This document shows positions 34,074 to 43,393 of a DNA stretch of 64,000 nucleotides, piece by piece; position 1 is the stretch's first letter, and every line of letters begins with the position of its first letter. The stretch covers positions 19,627,001-19,691,000 of the forward strand of contig CM059587.1 in NCBI GenBank assembly GCA_030407085.1. The letters run 5' to 3'. This stretch comes from Trichopria drosophilae (taxonomy: Eukaryota > Arthropoda > Insecta > Hymenoptera > Diapriidae). The translations under genes and the position numbers were made by a program. A model generated the notes under the pieces. It was not told the origin of the DNA. It saw nothing but the letters and a program-made list of their open reading frames with translations, and made no database searches.

Positions 34074-37000
34074 ATGCATGTTTTAAGGATTGCCAGATCT
34101 TGTGCTCGGATCGTTCCATGTCGCGCATTTTCAAGGGTGCCAAAAGTGGTGCCAGTACGTGTCAAATTGATTATTCCGAATTGTTCGAGATGGATCCAAA
34201 AGCCGTGTGGTTTTCACACTACTCGACGATGCGACATTCCACCCTATCTGGCCATGGTTATAAGACCGGTTATACGATTAATGGCATTGATATTTGGGCG
34301 AATGTTTAAAAAGTGGTGGCGAAAAAAGTCACCAGAGGAAAAAGATATGTTTATGACATGGCTAGCACAAAAGCGTAATGTCTTTTTAGGTAATGTTCTC
34401 AATAATTACGAAACGTATCTCAGCAAATACTAATTTATTTTGTATTTTTCAATTACAGGAGCTTTGGGGTTATATTTTTTTAGCTTGACACTTTATTACG
34501 TGTCACATCTGGAAATTGAACCTTTCACAAAAAGGCGTCAATTCATCTTGTTGAATAAAGCACAACAGGCTGTGCTTGATAAAATTACTTACGATGTTGT
34601 ATGTTTCGAATGCTATTATTTTTAAAAGTCTTGTGCAGGTAAAAGTAAATTAAAATATTGCAAATTACTTGTAGCATATGGAGGAACACAAGGATAAACT
34701 GATATCGTCAAGTGATCCTGTGTATACCAGATTGTTGAGGCTGACAGCGAAGCTGATTTCGGCGAACCGAGACATAGATTACATTAGAGAAAAAAGGTGG
34801 ACTTTGTCAGTCATTAATTCTCCGTTGAAGAATGCATATGTTTTACCGGTATGTTTCTAACAAGTAACGCTAGGGAAGTGATAATCATCGATTTTTTTGA
34901 AACTGCGTATACAAGTACTTCTTTAAAAAGTATTTAACACGTGTTTTTTTGTTTTTCCCAACAAACCATTTTTGGGGTAGAAATGACTCTTGAATATTTG
35001 TAGAAATGGCCCTTGAATGTCTTTAGGGTTGAATAATAGTATGTTAAAAATTATTTGTAGCATGTCTGTCAATATTGGGATATTGACGTTTTGGGGTCGC
35101 TGATGAAGAACTTGAAGTCAGATTTTGAAAATTCAAAATGGCGGATCCAATATGGCGGTCAAATTTTTATTAATTTTTATGAATGTAATGAAAATTGGGA
35201 TCTTTATGTTTTTGCGATCGCTGATGACGATTCTAAAGTCAGATTTTGAAAATTCAAAATGGCGGAACCAATATGGCGGACGAATTTTTACTATTTTTCA
35301 GGAATTTTGTGAAACATGGTTGGCTAGGGATTTTTGGCATTATCAACATGATGTTAGAGTTTGTGAAATTGTAGATTAAGAATAGCCGTTCAACTATTTA
35401 CTTCATGATACAACACTACTGAAAATGTTCGTAATATCATATGATAAATCATATGAGATTTTTACAATATCAGTCAATCCGGAAAACTTTTCATGTGATT
35501 TCTCATGTAGTTATAAGAAATAATAATAATATGAGAAAATGAATTACAATCATCTGGATTCCTCTAAGATATTAAAGAAATTATAAAAATCTCATATGAT
35601 TTATCATATGATTTTACGGAAATTTTCACCACACTAATGCAGTTTATAATTGTTACGTATCCGGAAACTTGTTGACCGTGTTGCAACGGCTATTCTTAAT
35701 CTACATTTTCACAAACTCTAACATCATGTTGAAAATCAGTAATGCCAAAAATCCCTAGCCAACCATGTTTCACAAAATTCCTGAAAAATAGTAAAAATTC
35801 GTCCGCCATATTGGTTCCGCCATTTTGAATTTTCAAAATCTGACTTTAGAATCGTCATCAACGACCGCTAAACATAAAGATCCCAATTTTCAGTACATCC
35901 ATAAAAATTAATCAAAATTTGACCGCCATTTTGAATTTTCAAAATCTGACTTCAAATTCTTCATCAGCGACCTCAAAACGTCAATATCCCAAAATTGACG
36001 GACATGCTACATACAATTTTTAACATACTATTATTCAAACACGTGTTAAATACTTTTTAAAAAAGTACTTGAAAGATAAACGAGTTAAAATTGCTTGCTT
36101 TAAACAAGATATTTATTTCAGGGTGGAAATATTTTTATTTTCCTTGGTGCGTTACAAATGGTTGAAAATGATGACCAGCTGAGCATTATTTTAGCGCATG
36201 AAATGGCCCATGCACTGTTACATCATTCAGTAAGAGAATTAGTATAATACGATCAAATACTTATCGATTACAATTAATATTTTGTCATTTTTAAAGTATG
36301 AACAAGTCTCCAGGGGCATAATCATCGAACTTTTATTGGCATTGCCGATTGCGTTGCTTTGGGCAGTTTTCCCAGACTTGCTTGCAGGCTTGTTCCTGAT
36401 TATTGGTCAGTCGATTATCGATGTCTTTCACACGTTGCCGTACAGTCGAGCCCTAGAAAACGAAGCTGATACCGTAGGTTTGATTTTAGCTGCAAAAGTA
36501 AGTTTATTTATCATAAATTGCAAAAAGACTTAGATTCTATGTTATTATGGGCCAAGAAGAATGCACTGTCCTTGAATTTTTTCAAAGTGTAATATTACCT
36601 TCATCAGATCACAATCTCCATACGTCTTTGATTATAAAATTATTGACAAATGTATCGTCAGAGTGCGGATAAAATTCGTGATCTAGGGGTAATCATGGAT
36701 AGTGCCTTCTCTTTCTCCGATCATATTAATTTAAGTTTCGTCAAAGCCTCAATGGCGCTAGGTTTTCTTAAAAGATTTACAATATATTTTAAGGATTGGA
36801 AAACTGTGCAATATCTGTTTAAGTCTCTGGTTTTGCCCATTTTAACCTACTCACGGTGGGCTTTAATTTGATTTAACCCAAAGTTTCTGGCACCTGGAAT
36901 TTTACTTCTGGATTTGATTCTAGATGGTAAACACATGATTTTCCAGCCAAAAATGAAAACAATCGCCGGGGCCGTTTTTGAAAAACATCCATTTTAAGTT

Positions 37001-40000
37001 GTAAAATCATTCAATTTTACATTGTAAATTTTCATTTTAGGAAAAATCTTTTTATGCAAAAGTTACAGATATTTAAAAAAGGAATATTTTCATACTTAAG
37101 CTACCTTTTGTACAAACTATAATTTTAGAAAAAATCGAAAAATTCAAATTTTTACGCATACTTTACATACATACGAATTCCCATTGCATGTAAATATTTT
37201 GACGTTGCTATGGTCTTGTTTATAAATAACCTCAAATGTTAATTTGTCTCTTGTAAAACGGGAAGTGAAAATGTCTAAAAGTAAAGCTTTTACGCACGAT
37301 GAAAATCGGTTGAAAGTGTGCTTATTGTGCTTGGAGAAAAAGAAAGATATGTATGCGATAAAAAATAAATTGAAAAGTGATATGCATGCATTTTTTCCAA
37401 ACTGTAAAGATGATGATGCTCAGCTTTGTGTAGTTCGTGTAAGAGACGTTTGTATAAAGTAAAGAATGGAGAAAACATTAATTTAGAATTGCCAGATTTA
37501 GCACAGTGTATACTCCCAAAAGCTACAATATCTAAACAGGATTCAAAATGTAGTTGTAAAGTTTGTGAAATCGGTCGAATTTTATTAATTTAATCAATGT
37601 ATAATATAATGTATAAAATTCAATGTCATTAATAATAAAAATATTTAAAATATCAGTTGTTTTCGATTTTCTCCGCAATTATAGATTGTACAAAAAGTAG
37701 TTTAAATAACAAATATTCCTTTTTTAAATATCTGTAACTCTTGTGTAAAAAGATTTTTCCTAAAATGAAAATTTATAATGTAAAATTGGATTTTCGTGAT
37801 TTTACAACTTAAAATCGATGTTTTTCAAAAACGGCCCCGGCGATTATTTTCATTTTTGCTGGAAAATCATGTGTTTACCATCTAGAATCAAATCCAGAAG
37901 GAAAATTCCAGGTGCCAGAACCTTTGGGTTAAATCGAGTTAAAGCCCACCGTGTACTGTGCACTCCATATTTGGGATATCAAATTAATGTTATGGAATCG
38001 GTTCAAAGAAAGTTTTTACGCTATTTATCTTTTAACCACTTCAATGGTAATGGATCATATATGTACAAAAAAAATTATTGACAAACGTGGTAAATATATA
38101 TATATATTTATTTTATTTATTTATATCAACGGGTATTACCCCTTTTACAACAATATAAAATATAAACATAGCCGCCACTTAATATACTAATTTCAAGTTA
38201 ATAGTACCTATACAATAACGCCTTGATACATCTTTGAAAAGTGTAGGAGGAACCTTCTAAAAATATAATTCTAGTTTCATAAGTCATAGCATTTGCTAAG
38301 TTACATAGCCTAAATATCGGCGCATTTCGACCATAATTTGTACGTGAAATGCTTAATGAAAAGATATTCGGGTTTCTAATATTGCTAGTGTTCGCATTCC
38401 AATTTAATTTGCTGTGTAAAAACGGACAAACAATATATGTGTGGACTACTCTGTATAAAAGATTAAGGTCATTAACTTGATATATTGATCTTAGAGTAGG
38501 CAAATTTAATTTGGTTGAAATTGAACTATATTCATGTGAAAATGGATGAATTGGTGTTGTTAAAATATTAGCAGCGAAAGAAGAATCGAACTCAAACTTT
38601 GAAATAAACTTTCTTTATTTAGAGATCAAAAGAGAAGCTGTTCTCAGTCTGAAGACGTTTTTCCGAATTTCCCAAAAAAGCGTAAATAGCAAACGTTGCC
38701 AACGAACAACTGTCATTTCTTTTATTTTTATAAAAGGACTGTAGATTTTCGACTATATTCAATTTCCCGCCTAAATCGCGTTTATCGGCAAAGTAGAATG
38801 ATGCATTTCCTCGCAATGAGGCCAAATTCCTCATAAGAGGCCAAATTCCTCACAAAGAGGCCATATTCCTCACAATGAGGCCAGTAATTCTTCGCGAAGA
38901 CACGACAAGCCATTTACGATGCTTTACCAATCTAAAGGACTTTCCAGCTTCTCTTTCGACGCGTCTGCAGCCGACTTCGTTAGAAGTACCCACATTCGTG
39001 TTACAATGTGGGAAAACTGCAGAAAACCCACATCGGTACAGCATACAATAATTAACAAGTGGTACATTTAAATCATATCAAACTACATATTTTGAACAGG
39101 TGTTCCATGTTTATATGCTGCATATCGTAAAAATTTATGTTGTACCCTTTCTATAGAATTCATATCCACATCATATATCGGTGACCAAATTGGCGATGCA
39201 TAAAGTAAAATAGACCGAATTAGAGTTATGTAAAGCATTCTTATTGTGTCAATAAGAGTGAAGTTTATACTTGTCCTTTGTAAAAATCCCAACATTTTCA
39301 GTGCTTTATTAGTAACATAATTAATATGATTTTTGAAAGTCAGTTTCTCATAAAAAATTACTCCGAGATCTTTTATTTGGGAAATTTTAGATAATTGCTG
39401 ACCTGACAGTATATACTCAAAGTTTAAGGAATTCCTAGATTTAAAATAGGATATAGAATGGCATTTCTGTAAATTTAATGACATCATATTTCTTATACAC
39501 CAATCCGAAAATCTATCAAGATCGTCCTGAAGTAATTTGGCATCCGATAGAGAATTTATGTTTCGAAAAATTTTAACATCATCAGCGAAAAGTAATATTT
39601 GTGAATTTTGAATCACTGAAGAGACATCGTTGATATATAAAATAAACAGCAACTGGCCTAAATGAGATCCTTGCGGTACTCCAGAAGTTACTTGTATATT
39701 CTTCGAATAATAGTTTTTATACTTCACTGCTTGTGTTCTATTTAGTAAATAATTTTTAATCCAACTAAGTAGGCTTCCTCGAATACCAATTGCTTCAATT
39801 TTACAAATCAACAATTTTATATTAACCTTATCGAAGGCTTTAGAGAAGTCAGTATAGATTGTATCAACCTGCCCTTTATTTTCCATACTTTCAGTTACGT
39901 ACTGAGTAAAAGATAATAAGTTAGTGATTGTTGATTTTTTAGGAGTAAAACCATGCTGAAATTCTGAAACCTTTGGATGACATGGTGGCCACCGTCAGGG

Positions 40001-43000
40001 AAAACCGGGAAATCAGGGAAATGTCAGGGAATTTCAAAATTGGTCAGGGAAAAAGTAAATTGTAGACAAATCTTTAAAAAGTGAAAAACATTATTTAACA
40101 AAAAATTGCACAATTTCATTTTCAGAAAAATGCTTTATTTATCCTGTTTCGCATAAAATTCTTTTAAATGATTTTAAATGCTTTCTCACAAATTTCAACA
40201 AATATTGACGTTTTTTATCAATAACATATTTCAGTTTTGAACATTTTCGACAGATTTCACCAAAAACCAACAATTTTGAAAAAAAAAATAATCTTAAATG
40301 AAATATATTTGTGGTACTGCTCAGTTTTAAACGTTCAGGTACACTGCAACAAAAATAAACACGTTTAACAATAACACATTTCGGTATTGAATATATTCTA
40401 ACAGATTTGAATAAAATTTAATAGTTTAACAAAAATAAATGCAAACAATTTTATATTTAAAGATATTTATCTTTCTATAAAGATACTTTACAGAATATTT
40501 CAAAAATATTTGCCATACTAATTCTCTATTTAAACAAATATTTGTATAAATAAAACCTTTTGAAAATGATAGAAAACTTTCATACATTTTTTTAAATCTT
40601 CAAAAATCTTTGAAATTGCATAAAAAGGCTAAAAATCGTAGAAAAATTTTTAAAATGTTGAAAACAGCACAAAACTCTCAAATTTTGAGAATATTAATTT
40701 GTTTAAATGATTATTTTTACCATTTCTTTTTTAAGTAGTTGATATTTGTCCAATAGTATTTGAAAAATATAAAATTTATGGCAATTTTTTGTTATTGTCA
40801 ACATTCGTAAGAATTTTGACAATACTTTGAATATACTGTCCAAAATCGCCTAAATTCTAAAATTTATCAACATTTATAATTATTGTCTAACATATTACCG
40901 CAGAACTTGACATTTTATAACAAATTTTGACAAAGAACCCCCAACAAATTTTCTACTATTATTTTGAATTAAACACGAAAAAATCCGCAGGAACATGAGT
41001 TTTTTTTCTGGATTTTTATAGATAATATGTTTTAGAATATACTACTCGTTGTTGATTGAAAAAATAAAGAATTTATTGAAAATGTGTAGCTGTTTTTAAA
41101 ACATTTTTATCCGTATTGTTTATTTTTAATAGATATCATTAAAATATTGGTCAGGGAAAAATCTGGGAAAAGTCAGGGAATTTTTTTCCGAGAAAAAAGC
41201 GGCCACCATGGATGAATTATTCTTGATAATTCCTCTGTGATAATATTATCTAGCATTTTTGGAATAGCACTATTAATTGCAACAGGACGATAATTAATCA
41301 CTTCAGACTTATTTCCACTTTTATATATCGGTGATATATAATTATGCTTCCAAATATCTGGAAGGCAACCACTGCTTATAGAACACGTGAAAAGTTTTAG
41401 TAATGGTTTTACCATTACTTGACAACAGGCTTTCAAAAACTGAGGATGAATACCATCCGGACCTGAACTTTGATTTGATTTTAACTTCTTGAGAGCCTGT
41501 ATTACATTTGCTTCGGTTATATTAATCTCTTCTATTAAGAACAAAGGAGACCTAATATTACAGCTCATATCTCTGGTCTCGTTGTAAGCTGATTTGAAAA
41601 AATCTTTTTTTTATTTTTATAAATTAAAATTCTTTTCCAGAGGATGCTTCTCTATCTCTATAAATCATAGAACTAGGAATACCTTTATCTCCTTTACGCT
41701 CATGTACGAAACTCCAGAATTTTTTAATGTCATTAGGAATAGATTTCTCAACACCATTAACATATTTTTTAAAATATTCCTTTGATAAATTTTTACATTG
41801 CAATCGTAGTATACTAAACCTTGTATAATCATCCATATCCTTAGAATTTTTAAAGCTGGCATGAGCACGTTTTTTTTATAACAATTAATTTTATTAATTC
41901 TTTCGAAAACCATTTCGGATATGTATATGATGTTAATCTATACTTACAAATAAATCAAAACAATCATATTTGTACATTTTGCAATAACTTTTACAATTCT
42001 TAATGAATTTGCATGAAACTTCGTATACCAAGATATTTTGGGTCGCTGAATCCGAATCTGTCGTCAAAATGGGAACATTCAAAATGGCGGATCCAATATG
42101 GCCGACCGAAATGCGAAAAATTACCCAAACTTTATGAAACTGGGTTCTCGGGGGTTTTTCGGGGCCGCTGATTATAAATCTTAAATCAGATTTTGAAAAT
42201 TCAGAATGTCGGTTCCAAGATGGCCGACATAAATGTAAAAAATTTACTTGATTTTGATGAAAGTTGGTACTCGGGAATTTCTTGGGTCGCTGATTACGAA
42301 TTTGAAGTCAGATTTTGTAAATTCAAAATGGTGGATACAAGATGTCCGACATAAATGTGAAATATTACTTGATTTTTTAAATGATTAATTAAATGTTAAA
42401 TGATATATTTTAGGAAAAAATGGAACCCGTGTTTCACCGTTTTTCGATATCTTAAGTACAGGGCTGTACCACTTCTGGCACTTTTTTTTTTAAACAGCTA
42501 CCACTGAAGTGGTTAAGATAGGAAATCCAATGAGTTATTTTGACCATGATACCATAACATTTCTATTATCACCAGTACACCCACAATTAAATCTTTACAT
42601 TCTTACTCTACTCTAATGTTAGCACATAAACATCTCAATCTAGATGGCTCATACAGTGACTTGACGAGTATTGTGATAGTAAACGAGGGAGGTTATAATA
42701 CACGTAAAACGAATGCGTTGGCTATAAAATGTCATAAAAATAATTTTGGTTACTACTCAATTTCTGCTCGATTAAGTCAGATGTGGAATTCATTACATAA
42801 TTCTCAGCGTGTAACGAACGTCACGACTTTAAAAAAAATCGCACTTTCAGTTCAATTACAGTATTATTAATGCCTATTCGTTTTATATTTTGTTATTTGC
42901 TATATACTTGTTAATTTTATGTTATAATTTTGTAAAAGGGACATTGTCCCGTTGGTTTGATAAAATAAAAAAAAAAATAAATTTCTAAACTTCCAGACGT

Positions 43001-43393
43001 GTAGAATAAGTGTATATATCAGAGTTTTTTTAACAGTCCTGTGTGGATATTCGACAAGCTGTAGTTTTTTGGGGCTTGATGCGAACCATGGCAGAATTAA
43101 ATATCGAACGTGATCAAACGGCTTGGTTGTCAACACATCCGGATCATGGTGACCGAGAAAAGTATTTAAATTCTATTCTACCGGATGGTTACAGATACAG
43201 AAGCGAAGCAGGGGTGAATACACAAAACTATTTTATTGTTACCTTTTAACTGTTTAAACTAACTGGATTTGTGAAAAAACTATTTTATTTTTAGTGTCCA
43301 CAGTTAAGTGGTGATCCTCGAAAAGAGTTTTATAGTCGATCGAAGGAAGAGCAACTGGCTCGCTTTCGAAAGCGAGGACTCGTTCCTTCGTAA
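34074..43393 (+). CDS. OMA1: OMA1 mitochondrial zinc metalloprotease (seven exons, complete)
   Basis: Inner-membrane stress protease of the M48 family that cleaves OPA1. Exons: 34074-34389, 34459-34598, 34675-34848, 36122-36229, 36297-36497, 43037-43213, 43295-43393. All GT/AG junctions join in phase and give about 404 residues. The N-terminus is basic and mitochondrial-like (RIARSCARIVPCRAF; FHTTRRCDIPPYLA), then a membrane segment (GALGLYFFSLTLYYV). Exon 3 gives EKRWTLSVINSPLKNAYVLP. Exon 4 holds the zinc site HEMAH in IILAHEMAHALLHHS. Exon 5 has a hydrophobic stretch (LLLALPIALLWAVFPDLL) and the third ligand in ENEAD. The tail has WLSTHPDHGDREKY and CPQLSGDPR. Intron 5 (6.5 kb) is almost wholly nested TEs. 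Start chosen as the first ATG before the basic presequence. AATAAA follows at about 43,569. Confidence 0.95.
34912..36071. repeat. Foldback element in OMA1 intron 3
   Basis: Left arm 34,912-35,390 and right arm 35,682-36,071 are strongly similar inverted copies. CAAGTACTTCTTTAAAAAGT at 34,912 pairs with the end at 36,071, and GTAGATTAAGAATAGCC pairs with GGCTATTCTTAATCTAC at the inner border. The right arm is shorter by an internal deletion. The arms carry two monomers with AATTCAAAATGGCGGATCCA and GTCAGATTTTGAAAATTC. The apex is occupied by a separate MITE. Confidence 0.85.
35412..35634. mobile_element. CATATGATAAATCATATG MITE, copy 1 (at foldback apex)
   Basis: About 222 bp, with near-complete identity to the block at 53,457-53,677. 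The ends pair: ATCATATGATAAATCATATG on the left and its complement on the right, followed inward by AGATTTTTA. The outer ends here are decayed (CACTACTGAAAA; TTTTCACCACACT). Confidence 0.85.
36852..37953. mobile_element. Long-TIR element with TACT duplication and a Cys-rich ORF
   Basis: Ends CACGGTGGGCTTTAA at 36,852 and TTAAAG CCCACCGTG ending at 37,953, flanked by TACT at 36,848-36,851 and 37,954-37,957. TIRs extend about 250 bp with high identity (for example ACGGCCCCGGCGATT and CTGGCACCTGGAATTTT). The middle holds a single frame on the plus strand (37,244-37,593) for a zinc-finger-like protein. A 4-bp duplication with long TIRs is compatible with several DNA transposon superfamilies. None can be assigned. 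Confidence 0.85.
37244..37593 (+). pseudogene. Cys-rich zinc-binding-like protein of the TACT element
   Basis: Starts MSLVKREVKMSKSKAFTHDE (the second Met at 37,271 is an alternative start), then ENRLKVCLLCLEKKKDM and MHAFFPNCKDDD. A one-base frame change near 37,410 leads to CSALCSSCKRRLYKV, NGENINLELPDLAQC, then KCSCKVCEIGRILLI and a stop at 37,591. The spacing is CxxC, about 35 residues, CxxC, then CxCxxC, which looks like a composite zinc ligand set. About 115 residues. I recall similar uncharacterised small proteins in invertebrates but cannot name the family. It is no DDE transposase. It may be an accessory DNA-binding protein or a captured host domain. Confidence 0.6.
38570..39086 (-). 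mobile_element. Solo-LTR-like insertion in the minus-strand LINE
   Basis: 517 bp flanked by ATATT/TATT (38,565-38,569 and 39,087-39,091), splitting the LINE between GTPVQ and TTPIHP. On the minus strand it starts (T)GTAGTTTGATATG and ends TTTCGCTGCT, with AATAAAGAAAG near the 3' end, like an R-U5 region. It contains about three 21-bp tandem units TGAGGAATTTGGCCTC. No coding capacity. Could also be a MITE of unknown type. Confidence 0.5.
39981..41210. mobile_element. CATGGTGGCC-ended element with GTCAGGGAAAA subterminal repeats
   Basis: CATGGTGGCC at 39,981 and GGCCACCATG ending at 41,210, with GATGA on both sides (39,976-39,980; 41,211-41,215). Subterminal GTCAGGGAAAA and GTCAGGGAATTT words occur at both ends. 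The 1.23 kb interior is AT-rich and non-coding. Removal rejoins the LINE frame (RIIHP to KVSEFQHG). Confidence 0.85.
42020..42390. repeat. Three tandem ATGGCGGATCC-type monomers (about 120 bp)
   Basis: Each unit has TCGCTGATTACGAAT-like, CAGATTTTGAAAATTC, ATGGCGGATCCAATATGGCC and ATAAATGT-AAAAATTAC segments. Divergence increases between units (ATGGCGGATCC, ATGTCGGTTCC, ATGGTGGATAC). The same unit appears in the foldbacks at 5.6, 35.1, 45.4 and 46.6 kb. Confidence 0.7.

Larger units (their letters stand above)
38096..41955 (-). mobile_element. Jockey/CR1-like LINE, minus strand, RT nearly complete but interrupted
   Basis: Order on the minus strand: linker (KKFWSFVHERKGDKGIPSSM, 41,836-41,624), RT start (NQSSGPDGIHPQFLKACCQV; PIYKSGNKSEVINYRPVAIN, 41,568-41,213), then after the CATGGTGGCC element [58 protein letters not shown] and the catalytic LLFADDVKIF (39,980-39,087). 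After the LTR insertion come PTLRSIYQVNDLNLLYRV and an end at 38,198. The 3' hairpin is at 38,131-38,141 with an AT-rich tail. The RT blocks are well preserved, so it is the youngest LINE here apart from its insertions. Confidence 0.9.
38036..42512. mobile_element. TTAA-flanked TIR element carrying a LINE, an LTR and a third element
   Basis: CCACTTCAATGGTA at 38,036 and TACCACTGAAGTGG ending at 42,512, with TTAA at 38,032-38,035 and 42,513-42,516. The host LINE frame reads through perfectly once this is removed (RYLSF to KIGNPM). Its own sequence is probably only 38,036-38,095 and about 41,955-42,512, the latter with three ATGGCGGATCC-type monomers. Confidence 0.7.
36519..42985 (+). mobile_element. 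Jockey/CR1-like LINE in OMA1 intron 5, split by two insertions
   Basis: 5'-truncated about 20 nt after the exon 5 donor. Pieces: LQKDLDSMLLWAKKNALSLN, IRDLGVIMDSAFSFSDHIN and FKSLVLPILTY (36,519-36,851); then ESVQRKFLRYLSF (37,954-38,035); then KIGNPMSYFDHD and SARLSQMWNSL (42,513-42,870). The 3' hairpin GGGAC / GTCCC is at 42,938 and an A-rich tail follows. Removing the two insertions and one copy of each target duplication restores the LINE order, with one old frameshift near 37,975. Confidence 0.88.
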
